From CAZCEC01 sp964497615 (lineage in GTDB: Bacteria > Chloroflexota > Anaerolineae > Anaerolineales > UBA6663), in NCBI GenBank assembly GCA_964497615.1, contig CAZCEC010000069.1, positions 1 to 33,905 on the forward strand: a DNA stretch of 33,905 nt. Direction: 5' to 3'. The notes under the pieces are model-generated. The model worked only from the letters and a program-made list of their open reading frames with translations, made no database searches and had not been told where the DNA came from. The translations under genes and the position numbers were made by a program. This document shows positions 15,895-23,520 of this stretch, one piece after another. Position 1 is the stretch's first letter. Every line of letters begins with the position of its first letter.

Positions 15895-16095
15895 TCAGCC
15901 GCGATGTTCGAGGGAGAAGTGGTTGCCTTCCGGATCCACGCCGTCGCAGACGAGCACGCCCGGGGCGGGGGAGCGGATTTCGCCCAACTGCACGCCGCGG
16001 CCGACGAGGGTGGCGCGCGCCGCGGTGTCGTGAACGTGGAAGACGAACTTGGGCGAGTCCGCGCCCAGGCGGCGCTGGCCGCCGCCATGCCCGCA
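15895..16095 (-). pseudogene. C-terminal fragment of a VOC/glyoxalase-superfamily protein
   Basis: Directly after the stop codon of the PQQ-propeller gene, and in the same frame, the minus strand encodes about 66 residues. They are typical of the last VOC module: KFVFHVHDTAARAT, LGEIRSPAPGV and DGVDPEGNHFSLEHRG. No start codon or N-terminal half is present. It looks like the tail of a VOC gene whose front was lost by deletion when the upstream gene came to lie there. The family fold is a metal-binding beta-alpha-beta-beta-beta module; nothing here indicates function. Confidence 0.6.
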
Positions 16096-17352
16096 CTACT
16101 CCAATGCGTACAGCGTGCCGTTGGTGGAGAGGAGATAGAGGACGCCCTCGCCCAGCGCCGGGGCGGAGAGCAGGCGGGCATCGGCGACGAAGCGCCACAA
16201 CTCCTGGCCGGTGGCGGCGTCGAGCGCATAGGCGGGGCGGGGGCCTTCGCGCCGGTCGTGGTTGCCGACATTAACGTACAGCACCTCACCGGCCAGAACG
16301 GGGTCGCTCACGGCCCAGTCGTCGGCGGCGAAGGTCCAGGCGAGTTCGCCGGTGGCGAGGTCGAAGGCGTAGATGTGCTGGTCGCGGTTGCCGGCGAAGA
16401 CCATCCCGCCGCCCAGGGCCGGCGCGGACCAGTCGTCGCCGGGGCTTTCCGTACGCCACACGGTCTCGCCGGTGGCAGGGTCGAGGGCATAGAAAGCTCG
16501 GTCGCTGTTGCCGGCGTAGATAAGGCCCTCGCCCACGGCCGGGGGCGCCCACCACTCGCCCTGCTCGGCGCGCCACAACTCGGCGCCGGTGGCCGGGTCA
16601 AGGGCCACCATGCTCTCCCCCAGGGCGGCGATCAGGCGGCCATCGGCCAGGGCGGGCGGCCAGAGCACAAAGCCGCCCACCTCGGCCCGCCACACCTCCG
16701 CGCCGGTGAGGGAGTCCAGGGCATAGTAGATGCCATCCTGCTCAGAAAAGTAGACCAGGCCCTCCACGTACAGCGGCGAGGTGTAGATAAAGCCGCCCGT
16801 CCGGAAGCTCCAACGCGGCTCGCCGGTGGAGGTATCAAGGGCGTGGAACTCGCGCCCGCGCGAGACGAAGACGGTGTCGCTCACCACGGTGGGAGACGAG
16901 ACGATCTCGCCGGGACTGCCGAAGGTCCACAGCAGGTCGCCGGTGAGGGCCTCAAAGGCCCGCAGCCGGCCGTTCTGCGTGGGGACGTAGAGAACATCAG
17001 CGGCCAGGACAGGCGCGCCGTGGACGCCCAGCCCCAGGCCGCTCTTCTGCCAGCGGATATCGGGCGGCGCGGCCACCGGGGCCAGGTCGTAGGCCCCAGC
17101 GCGGGCCGGGCCGCCGCGGAAGTGGACGGGGAGAGCCGGCGCGGTGAAAACGCGGGTGGGCGTGACGGTGGGCGTCGAAGTGGGCATGTCCGTGGGCGTG
17201 GGCGACGGGGCCAGCGTGGGAGCGGGCGATGGTGAGGGCGGCCGGGTGGCCGTGGCACTGGGCGGCGGCGCGGCGGAAGGGGTGGGCGCGGCGGCGGGCG
17301 CCGAACAGGCCGCCAGCAGCAGGACCAGGGCCAGGCAGAGCGAGGGGCGCAT
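16096..17352 (-). CDS. PQQ-type beta-propeller lipoprotein
   Basis: The 418-residue protein has a lipoprotein signal (LVLLLAACSA, lipobox LAAC) with Cys16 as the likely lipidated residue. A linker of about 55 residues rich in Pro, Thr, Ser and Ala follows. From about residue 90 there are repeated blades with the tryptophan-docking pattern AxDxxTGxxxW: AFEALTGDLLW, ALDTSTGEPRW, ALDSLTGAEVW, ALDPATGAELW, ALDPATGETVW, AFDLATGELAW and ALDAATGQELW. It resembles BamB-like and PQQ-binding-like propellers, but no quinoprotein dehydrogenase catalytic residues are evident. A surface binding or scaffold role is likely. It is divergent from the LuxR-type regulator gene, sharing a 92-base intergenic region. 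The VOC remnant follows its stop. Confidence 0.88.
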   Translation of the reverse strand: MRPSLCLALVLLLAACSAPAAAPTPSAAPPPSATATRPPSPSPAPTLAPSPTPTDMPTSTPTVTPTRVFTAPALPVHFRGGPARAGAYDLAPVAAPPDIRWQKSGLGLGVHGAPVLAADVLYVPTQNGRLRAFEALTGDLLWTFGSPGEIVSSPTVVSDTVFVSRGREFHALDTSTGEPRWSFRTGGFIYTSPLYVEGLVYFSEQDGIYYALDSLTGAEVWRAEVGGFVLWPPALADGRLIAALGESMVALDPATGAELWRAEQGEWWAPPAVGEGLIYAGNSDRAFYALDPATGETVWRTESPGDDWSAPALGGGMVFAGNRDQHIYAFDLATGELAWTFAADDWAVSDPVLAGEVLYVNVGNHDRREGPRPAYALDAATGQELWRFVADARLLSAPALGEGVLYLLSTNGTLYALE

Positions 17353-17444
17353 GGGGAGTTGATACCAGACGCCAAAGCGGACGTCATCACCCCGATTGGG
17401 GGGATTGGAGAATCACGATATTCGTCAGGTAACTAATAGGACGA

Positions 17445-20264
17445 ATGGTTAGTGATTCCGGAGAGGCTCTGTCGCAAAATGGGAGCGATTGCAGTCCGCC
17501 GGAGCAGTTGCCAGGGGGTGAACCCTTGCCACACGCTGTCCCATTTGTGAACACCAAGCTGCGCGCGCCCCCCGCCCGCGGCGAGATGGTGGCGCGCCCG
17601 CGCCTGACGGCTCTGCTGGAAGCGGGCCTGCAAGGCGCCCTCACCCTGCTGTGCGCGCCGGCCGGCTTCGGCAAGACCACCCTGCTGGTGGAGTGGCTGC
17701 TGACCCTGGACGCCGCCGAGGGCGCCCGCCGGCCGGTGGCGTGGCTGTCGCTGGACGCCGACGACAACGACCCGGCCCGCTTTGTAGGCTGCCTGACGGC
17801 AGCGTTGGACCGCGTGCGGCCGGGCGTGAGCCAGGCCGCCCACCACCTGGCGACGCCCAGCCAGCACCCGGCGGCCGCGCCGCGCACGGTGCTGGCCCTG
17901 CTCATCAACCGGCTGGAAACACCGGGCGAAGCACCCGATGACGCCCCCCCGGCGGTGCTGGTCCTCGACGACTACCATACGATCACCAACCCGGCCATCC
18001 ACGACGCGATGGCGTTTTTGCTGGAACACCTGCCGGCCGGGCTGCGGGTGGTAATGGCCTCGCGGGCTAACCCGCCCCTGCCGCTGGCGCGCCTGCGGGC
18101 GCGGGGAGCGCTCACCGAGATCCGCGCGGGCGAACTGCGGTTCACGACGCCCGAGACGGACCAGTTCCTAAATGGGCTGCTGCGGCTGGACCTAAGCGCG
18201 GAAGATGTGTCCGCCCTGGATGAACGCATGGAGGGCTGGGCGGCGGGTTTGCAGTTGGCGGCGCTGGCGCTGCGATCGCCAGCGCTGCCGGCTGACCGGG
18301 GCGCGCTGGTGGCTGGGCTGGCCGGCAGCCACCGTTTCATCCTGGATTACCTGGCGGAGGACGTCATCGGCCGCCAGCCGGGGCACGTGCGCGAGTTCCT
18401 GCTGCAGACGTGCCTGCTGCGCCGGTTGTGCGCGCCGCTGTGCGAGGCGGTGGTGGACGCGCCGCCGAAGGCGCTGGCCGGCTCCCTCCCCACCAGCCAG
18501 GCCATGCTGGACCACCTGGAGCGCAATAACCTATTCCTGACGCCGCTGGACAGCGAACGGCACTGGTACCGGTATCATCCGCTGTTCGCGGAGGCGCTGC
18601 AAAGCGTGGCCCGGCCCACGCCGCAGGCCAAGGCCACGACGCATCGGCGCGCCGCGGCCTGGTTCGCCAACAACGGCATGGTGACGGAGGCGGTGTGGCA
18701 CGCGCTGGCCGCCCCCGACGCAGAGGGCGCCGCCACCTGGATCGAGGCCAGCTATCAACAGTTGGTGCAGCGGGGCGAGCTGGTGACCCTGGAGACCTGG
18801 TTGAGGGCCTTGCCGCCCGAGATGGTGGCCAGCCGGGCGCGGCTGTGCCTGGCGCGGGCGTGGGCGCGAACCTACTCGGCCAGCCGCGAAGCGTTTGAGC
18901 ACCAGCTCCAGGCGGCCGAAGCCGCCCTGCCCAAACTGCCGGCGGCCGAGCGCGGGCCGGTGCGGGGCGAGATGGCCGTGCTGAAAGGGGTGTATGCCTC
19001 CACCCACTGGCAGGCGGGGGCGGCCCTGCACCTGGCGCAGGAAGCGCTGGCCCACCTGCCCGAGAGCAACTGGTGGCTGCGCTGCATCGCCTACCAGGCG
19101 CTGGGCAACGCCCACCGGCTGCGGGGCGAGGCGGCCGAGGCCGAACACGCTTACCGCGAGGTGATAGCCCTCAGCCGGACCTTCAAGGCCCCGCTGTTCG
19201 CCGTCATTGCGGCGGCCCGGCTGGGGCAAGTGCAGATGCAGCAGGGCCGCCTGCGCGCGGCGGCGGAGACCTTCCGCGGCGTCGAGCGCGAGGCGACGAG
19301 CACGGCGGGGGCCCTGCCGGTGTTCGCGGGCGAAGCGCTGGTGCACCTGGCGGAAGTGCTGTACGAGTGGGATCAATTGGCCGAATCCGAGGCGATGCTG
19401 GCGCGCGGGATGGCCTTTGCGGAACAGGGGCACAATGCCGGGGCGATCTTCGCCGCCAGCCTGCTGCAGGCGCGGCTGGAGACGGGGAAAGGCAACCTGA
19501 GCGCGGCGCGGGCGGCCCTGCGGCGCGCGGGGGACCTGGCCGCCGAGCACGGCTTTGCCCAGCCCGCCCTGGACGAGTTGGGGGCGGCCACGGCGCTGGT
19601 GGACCTGGCCGCCGACGAGCTGGGGGCCGCCACCGAGTGGGCGGCGCAGCAGACGGCCAGCGACGCTGGCGCTGCTGGGCGCGACGAAATCGAGCTGATC
19701 CTGGCGCGGGTGAGCCTGGCCGCGGGCCGCCCGGCTGACGCCCTGCGCCACCTTGCGGCGGCGCGCCGGGCCGCCACCGACCAGGGCCGGCAGCACACCC
19801 TGACCGCCTGCCTGACCCTGACGGCGGCGGCGCTGCACGCCCAGCGCGAAACGCCCAAGGCGCTGGCGGCGCTGGCCCAGGCGCTGGCCCAGGCCGAGCC
19901 GGAGGGCTATGTACGGCTGTTCATCGAGGCCGGCCCGGCTATGGCCGACCTGCTGGCGCGCGTGCGCGGGCCGCAGCAACCCTATGCCGAGCGGCTGCGG
20001 GCACGCTGGGGACCGGCCGGCGGCCAAGCCCCCCTGGCCCCGCGCCTGAGCGGCGAGGCGGCCCTGGTGGAGCCGCTGAGCGCCCGCGAGACGGAGGTGC
20101 TGGGCTGGCTAGCGGGGGGCGCCAGCAACCGCACCATCGCCGACAACCTGGTCATCAGCGTAGGGACGGTGAAGACCCACATCAGCCGGATCATGGGCAA
20201 GCTGGATGCCCGCAACCGGACTGAGGCGGTGGCGCGGGCCCGGCAGATTGGGCTGCTGAAGTAA
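17445..20264 (+). CDS. MalT-like LuxR-family ATP-dependent regulator (LAL type)
   Basis: This is a large regulator of 939 residues. VNTKLRAPPARGEMVARPRL at the N-terminus precedes an STAND-type NTPase with Walker A APAGFGKTTL (about residues 71-80) and Walker B VLVLDDYHT (about 171-179). A long helical region follows, with TPR-like repeats (for example LAQEALAHLPESNWWLR, and YQALGNAHRLRGEAAEAEHAY). The C-terminus is a LuxR helix-turn-helix: LSARETEVLGWLAGGASN and TVKTHISRIMGKL. Such proteins activate transcription when bound to ATP and an inducer. The start at ATG 17445 has AGGA close upstream. The divergent PQQ lipoprotein gene and the downstream envelope genes at 20370-21954 are candidate targets; this is inference. 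Confidence 0.95.
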   Translation: MVSDSGEALSQNGSDCSPPEQLPGGEPLPHAVPFVNTKLRAPPARGEMVARPRLTALLEAGLQGALTLLCAPAGFGKTTLLVEWLLTLDAAEGARRPVAWLSLDADDNDPARFVGCLTAALDRVRPGVSQAAHHLATPSQHPAAAPRTVLALLINRLETPGEAPDDAPPAVLVLDDYHTITNPAIHDAMAFLLEHLPAGLRVVMASRANPPLPLARLRARGALTEIRAGELRFTTPETDQFLNGLLRLDLSAEDVSALDERMEGWAAGLQLAALALRSPALPADRGALVAGLAGSHRFILDYLAEDVIGRQPGHVREFLLQTCLLRRLCAPLCEAVVDAPPKALAGSLPTSQAMLDHLERNNLFLTPLDSERHWYRYHPLFAEALQSVARPTPQAKATTHRRAAAWFANNGMVTEAVWHALAAPDAEGAATWIEASYQQLVQRGELVTLETWLRALPPEMVASRARLCLARAWARTYSASREAFEHQLQAAEAALPKLPAAERGPVRGEMAVLKGVYASTHWQAGAALHLAQEALAHLPESNWWLRCIAYQALGNAHRLRGEAAEAEHAYREVIALSRTFKAPLFAVIAAARLGQVQMQQGRLRAAAETFRGVEREATSTAGALPVFAGEALVHLAEVLYEWDQLAESEAMLARGMAFAEQGHNAGAIFAASLLQARLETGKGNLSAARAALRRAGDLAAEHGFAQPALDELGAATALVDLAADELGAATEWAAQQTASDAGAAGRDEIELILARVSLAAGRPADALRHLAAARRAATDQGRQHTLTACLTLTAAALHAQRETPKALAALAQALAQAEPEGYVRLFIEAGPAMADLLARVRGPQQPYAERLRARWGPAGGQAPLAPRLSGEAALVEPLSARETEVLGWLAGGASNRTIADNLVISVGTVKTHISRIMGKLDARNRTEAVARARQIGLLK

Positions 20265-20369
20265 CTCCCTTTTGGCAAAATCCGCATAGAATGAATTTCT
20301 GGCCGGCCGCAACCCCACAGGCCCGCGGCGCGTATACATAGGGTAGAGCCGCTGGCGAAAGGAATCACC

Positions 20370-20960
20370 ATGTCAAATTCACGCGCAAGTCTGATCATTG
20401 GCGTGGCCCTGATTGGGCTGGGGGCGCTGTTTCTGGCGCAGGAGGTGTTCGACCTGCGGTTTTTGGACTGGCTGTGGCCGCTGTTCGTCATGGCGTTTGG
20501 CGGGCTGTTTTTCGCCGGCATGGTGGCGGGCGGCAAGGCCACCGGGCCGCTGGCCATCCCCGGCAGCATCATCAGCGTCATCGGCCTCATCCTGCTGGTG
20601 ATGAACTGGACCGATCACTGGGAAGCGTGGGCCTACGCCTGGGGGCTGATCGTGGCCGCCGTGGGGCTGGGGCTGTTCATCTGGGGCTCGTACGGCGGGC
20701 AGCCGGAACTGCGCCGCAGCGGGCTGGGCGTGATGCAGACCGGCCTGTTCCTGTTCCTGATCTTCGGCGCGTTCTTTGAATTGCTGATCTTCCAGTCGTT
20801 CGCGGCGGCCAGTTGGGTGTGGCCGGTGGTGCTGATCGGGCTGGGCCTGTGGCTCCTGCTCACGCGCTCGGGGCTGTTCGATTGGCGGCGGCCCGGCGCC
20901 AGCGCGCCGCCCGCCGCCGAGGCCACGCTGGAAGGCACCGCTCATCCTGTGGAGAAATGA
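20370..20960 (+). CDS. LiaI/LiaF-like (DUF5668-type) multi-pass membrane protein
   Basis: The 196-residue protein contains about six hydrophobic helices in pairs, with LIIGVALIGLGALFLAQEVF, FLDWLWPLFVMAFGGLFFAG and VWPVVLIGLGLWLLL. The WPLxxxxxGxxxL pattern is typical of the N-terminal region of LiaI/LiaF-type envelope-stress proteins. The C-terminus is a short Ala/Pro tail. The start has AAAGGA six bases before ATG 20370, and TATACA lies about 31 bases upstream as a possible -10. The next gene starts one base after its stop, so they form an operon. It follows the LuxR regulator by 105 bases. Confidence 0.75.
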   Translation: MSNSRASLIIGVALIGLGALFLAQEVFDLRFLDWLWPLFVMAFGGLFFAGMVAGGKATGPLAIPGSIISVIGLILLVMNWTDHWEAWAYAWGLIVAAVGLGLFIWGSYGGQPELRRSGLGVMQTGLFLFLIFGAFFELLIFQSFAAASWVWPVVLIGLGLWLLLTRSGLFDWRRPGASAPPAAEATLEGTAHPVEK

Positions 20961-20961
20961 C

Positions 20962-21954
20962 ATGAACGACAAATCGCGCGACCGCTCCCTGTTTATGCCG
21001 ATCGTGCTCATCGGCGCAGGGGTCATCTGGCTTCTGGTGAACTACAACATCATCCAGGGCTTTGAGTGGTGGCAATTGCTGCGGCTGTGGCCGCTGTTCC
21101 TGATCGCGGCCGGGCTGGAGCTGCTGCTGGGCCGCAACCGGCCGGTGGTGAGCGCCATCGTGGGCCTGCTGACGGTGGGCGCGGCCGTGGCCCTGCTGTA
21201 CTTCGCGCCGCAGTTGGGGCTGTCCCAGAGCGCCGACCTTAAGCACGAGAGCTTCACCGCGCCCGTGGACGGGGCCACCTCGGCGGAGATCAACCTGAAC
21301 CTGTCGTCGTTTCCGACAGACGTGAGCGCCGCGGGCGCAGGGGCCGACCTGCTAGACGCCGAACTGGCGTTCAACGGCGAGATCGTGTTCGAAGCCACCG
21401 GGACCAGCCGGAAGACCGTCAGCCTGCGCCACGCGGGGGGCTTCTCCGGCCCGTGGGACTGGTTCTCGGGCATGGACGGCCGCTGGGAGATTGCGCTCAG
21501 CCCGGACCTGCCGCTGGACCTGAATGTGGACATCGGCTCCGGCTCAACTGAACTGAACCTGGCCGGGCTGCGCCTGAACGCGGTGGATATTGACGGGGGC
21601 AGCGGCTCGCTGCGGCTGGCCCTGCCCGCCGGGGACGCGGACGCGGCCTACACCGTGGAGCTGAATGGGGGTTCCGGCGCCAGCGTGGTGACCGTGGCTG
21701 GCGACGCCAACGGCCGGCTGGAATACGATGGGGGCAGCGGCTCGCTGACGGTGGAGGTGCCTAGCGGCGTGGCGGTGCGGATGGAAGTGGTGGACAGCGG
21801 GTCCGGCGGGGTGCGGGTGCCGGGCGGGTGGGAGACGGTGCGCGAGGGCGACGACGACGAGGGCGTGTGGCAAACCGAAGGGTTTGAGACGGCCCAGCGG
21901 CAGTTTGTGCTGGTGGTGAACGATGTGGGGTCGGGCAGTATTACGGTGCGTTAG
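20962..21954 (+). CDS. LiaF-like membrane protein with C-terminal beta-solenoid (DUF4097/toast-rack type)
   Basis: The 330-residue protein starts at ATG 20962, with GGAG upstream overlapping the previous gene's end. It has an N-terminal LiaF-type membrane unit: FMPIVLIGAGVIWLLV, LLRLWPLFLIAAGLELLLG and AIVGLLTVGAAVALLYF. The extracytoplasmic half is built of repeats such as VDIGSGSTELNLAG, DIDGGSGSLRLALP and YDGGSGSLTVEVPSG. This regular GSGS pattern resembles right-handed beta-sheet proteins of the DUF4097/LiaF C-terminal group. The family is linked to cell-envelope stress sensing; the specific role here is unknown. The pair with the preceding gene suggests a complex in the membrane. Confidence 0.8.
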   Translation: MNDKSRDRSLFMPIVLIGAGVIWLLVNYNIIQGFEWWQLLRLWPLFLIAAGLELLLGRNRPVVSAIVGLLTVGAAVALLYFAPQLGLSQSADLKHESFTAPVDGATSAEINLNLSSFPTDVSAAGAGADLLDAELAFNGEIVFEATGTSRKTVSLRHAGGFSGPWDWFSGMDGRWEIALSPDLPLDLNVDIGSGSTELNLAGLRLNAVDIDGGSGSLRLALPAGDADAAYTVELNGGSGASVVTVAGDANGRLEYDGGSGSLTVEVPSGVAVRMEVVDSGSGGVRVPGGWETVREGDDDEGVWQTEGFETAQRQFVLVVNDVGSGSITVR

Positions 21955-22072
21955 GGGAAAATCGGCAATCCCACCTAAGTCGGACGGCCCAGATGCCGGT
22001 TGACACCTAGGCTGAGAGCATAGGATCAACCGGCGTCTTTGTTGAGGCAGTGTTCAACGAGCGAGAACAGCC

Positions 22073-22450
22073 ATGGTAGCGCATTTGCGGCAACGCGTGA
22101 TTGATGCCCTGGCCGCGGCCCAGGACGTGCTGCTGGCAACCACCGGCCCGGCCCAGTTGCAGGCCAGCCGCCTGCCGTGCGAGGCGCGGACGGTGACGCT
22201 CTATCTGCTGGTGCCGCGCGCCTCGGACCACCTGTTCAACCTGGAATCCACGCCGGACGTGGTGATCGTCAACCGCGAGTGGGAACTGCGCGGCCAGGCG
22301 CACATGCTGCCGCGCGCGGCCTACCCCGCCGGGCTGAAGCTGGTGGAGCGCGCCGAGGCCAACTGGAGCGAACTTGTGGAGGTGCGCGTGGCGCAATTCC
22401 ATCAGCACGCCACGCCCACCCGCACCGCCGAGACGATTGACGTGGATTAG
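22073..22450 (+). CDS. PNPOx-like (pyridoxamine-phosphate-oxidase fold) protein
   Basis: The 125-residue protein begins MVAHLRQRVIDALAAAQDVLLATTGPAQLQ. The FMN-binding split-barrel pattern can be followed: VLLATTGPAQLQASRLPCEA, TLYLLVPRASDHLFNLESTP and VVIVNREWELRGQAHML. These match the strand-helix order of PNPOx-like proteins. The usual cofactors are FMN or F420, but no residue here settles which. It is convergent with the YbeD-like gene: the two stop codons are one base apart, leaving no room for separate terminators. Confidence is moderate because it is short and identified by pattern only. Confidence 0.6.
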   Translation: MVAHLRQRVIDALAAAQDVLLATTGPAQLQASRLPCEARTVTLYLLVPRASDHLFNLESTPDVVIVNREWELRGQAHMLPRAAYPAGLKLVERAEANWSELVEVRVAQFHQHATPTRTAETIDVD

Positions 22451-22451
22451 G

Positions 22452-22709
22452 TCACAGCAGCATCACCACCCGCGGGTGGCTGGACAATTCCCGATAGAGC
22501 GCATCCAACTGATCGCGGCTGGAGGCCGTGAAGGTGACGGTGACGGCCAGGTATTTGCCGCCGCCGCTGAGGCGCGTGCTGGCGGCCTCCGGCGGCAGGT
22601 CGGGCACGTGCCGCTGGACGATTTCCAGCACCACCGCCTCGAAGTCGTCCACGCCGGTGCCGATGGCTTTGAGGGGGAACTCGACCGGGAACGCGAGCGC
22701 GGCGGGCAT
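22452..22709 (-). CDS. DUF493/YbeD-family small protein
   Basis: The 85-residue protein shows the DUF493 pattern: FPVEFPLKAIGTGVDDFEAVV at the start and LSGGGKYLAVTVTFTASSRDQLDALYREL in the middle. It ends with a hydrophobic VVMLL. The E. coli member YbeD has an ACT-like fold and is encoded near lipoate genes, but no such genes are visible here. It starts two bases after the preceding gene's stop, as the last member of the run that begins with glycogen synthase. Confidence 0.8.
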   Translation of the reverse strand: MPAALAFPVEFPLKAIGTGVDDFEAVVLEIVQRHVPDLPPEAASTRLSGGGKYLAVTVTFTASSRDQLDALYRELSSHPRVVMLL

Positions 22710-22711
22710 GC

Positions 22712-22966
22712 TCAGCCGGGGGCAGGCCAGCCATGATCGCGCTTGAAGCGTTCGATGCTGTCGCGGACCTCGGGCGCCAGGCTGTCGGGCGCGACGCGGC
22801 TGAAGAGGCGGTCGAGCGTCTCGCGCTCGGCGGGGTCTACGGCGCCATCGCGCAGGGCCAGGCGGGTCATAAAGGCCAGCTCATCCGCGTCGATGGTGCG
22901 GTCGTTGGCGAAGACGCGCAGGAACGAGTAGCGCATGATGGCTTGAGCTTCGGAGTGGTCGTCCAT
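22712..22966 (-). CDS. Small helical protein, TerB-like pattern
   Basis: The 84-residue protein begins MDDHSEAQAIMRYSFLRVF. The start at ATG 22966 is set by AAAGGA about seven bases upstream; an in-frame start at 23020 lacks one. Acidic residues are spaced as in TerB-like modules (RTIDADELAFMTRLALRDG, then VDPAERETLDRLF), which are small helical bundles. I would not claim a function. It sits between DUF2277 and the YbeD-like gene, with a two-base gap to the latter, so they are probably co-transcribed. Confidence 0.65.
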   Translation of the reverse strand: MDDHSEAQAIMRYSFLRVFANDRTIDADELAFMTRLALRDGAVDPAERETLDRLFSRVAPDSLAPEVRDSIERFKRDHGWPAPG

Positions 22967-23023
22967 TCGCAATCCTTTCAGTGGGTGAGGCAGGATGGAC
23001 GATTCGCGGGGGTGGGGCACGGT

Positions 23024-23287
23024 TCAGTCGCGGGTGGCGCGGGCGGCGCGGACGGCGGGCGTCGGCTCCAGGGCGGCGATAAGCTGGCGGGTGGCGCGGG
23101 CGATCTCGGCCACGGCCTCATCGAAGGCGGCCTGGTTGGCGCGCGAGGGCGAACGATAGCCGCTGACCTTGCGGACAAACTGCAGCGCGGCCGCGGCGAC
23201 CTCCTCATCGGTGGGCGGGTCGAGCGAGGGTTCAAGGGCGCCGTAGGGCAGGTAGGGCGGGCGTAGCTGCTTGATATTGCGGCACAT
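23024..23287 (-). CDS. DUF2277-family protein
   Basis: The 87-residue protein begins MCRNIKQLRPPYLP, the hallmark N-terminus of DUF2277. It continues with TDEEVAAAALQFVRKVSGYRSPSRA and ATRQLIAALEP. The ATG at 23287 has GGAGG seven to eight bases upstream; a longer frame to 23416 overlaps HicB and is not real. The conserved Cys at position 2 and His/Lys-rich surroundings could bind metal or DNA, but the function of the family is unknown. It starts 10 bases after the HicB stop. Confidence 0.85.
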   Translation of the reverse strand: MCRNIKQLRPPYLPYGALEPSLDPPTDEEVAAAALQFVRKVSGYRSPSRANQAAFDEAVAEIARATRQLIAALEPTPAVRAARATRD

Positions 23288-23297
23288 GGTCGGCCTC

Positions 23298-23510
23298 CTA
23301 CGCAATCGAAACGTACTCTGCCGACGCGCGTGGTCGGGGAATGGGCAGCTTGTCTTCACGCATACCGGCCAGGTGCATTTCAATCGCCTGGTGCATGTTG
23401 CGCTTGACCTGGACACGAGCCTTGCCCGTCGCCACGCATCCCGGCAGATCAGGCAAGTAGGCCGAGAAATTGTGCTCCGCTTGTTCGATAACGATTAGGA
23501 ATTGTCGCAT
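23298..23510 (-). CDS. HicB-family antitoxin-like protein (solitary)
   Basis: The 70-residue protein starts MRQFLIVIEQAEHNFSAYLP and follows the HicB N-terminal fold: an IVIE strand, SAYLPDLPGCVATG, then a helix with AIEMHLAGMRE. This partial RNase H-like domain is the toxin-binding part of HicB. No C-terminal DNA-binding domain is present, and no HicA mRNA-interferase gene is seen on either side, so it is solitary here. It begins 10 bases after the glycogen synthase stop, with AAGGTGAG upstream of the ATG. It may be a stand-alone regulator or an antitoxin left behind. Confidence 0.85.
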   Translation of the reverse strand: MRQFLIVIEQAEHNFSAYLPDLPGCVATGKARVQVKRNMHQAIEMHLAGMREDKLPIPRPRASAEYVSIA

Positions 23511-23520
23511 CAGCTCACCT

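Noticed and set aside
18531..20027. Long minus-strand frame of 498 codons opposite the LuxR regulator
   Set aside because: It is rich in Arg, Gln and Gly with no motif, and is the mirror of a recognisable MalT-like protein.
22712..23020. Longer start (to 23020) for the small helical protein
   Set aside because: The ATG at 22966 has AAAGGA at a proper distance; the upstream 18 residues look like untranslated leader.
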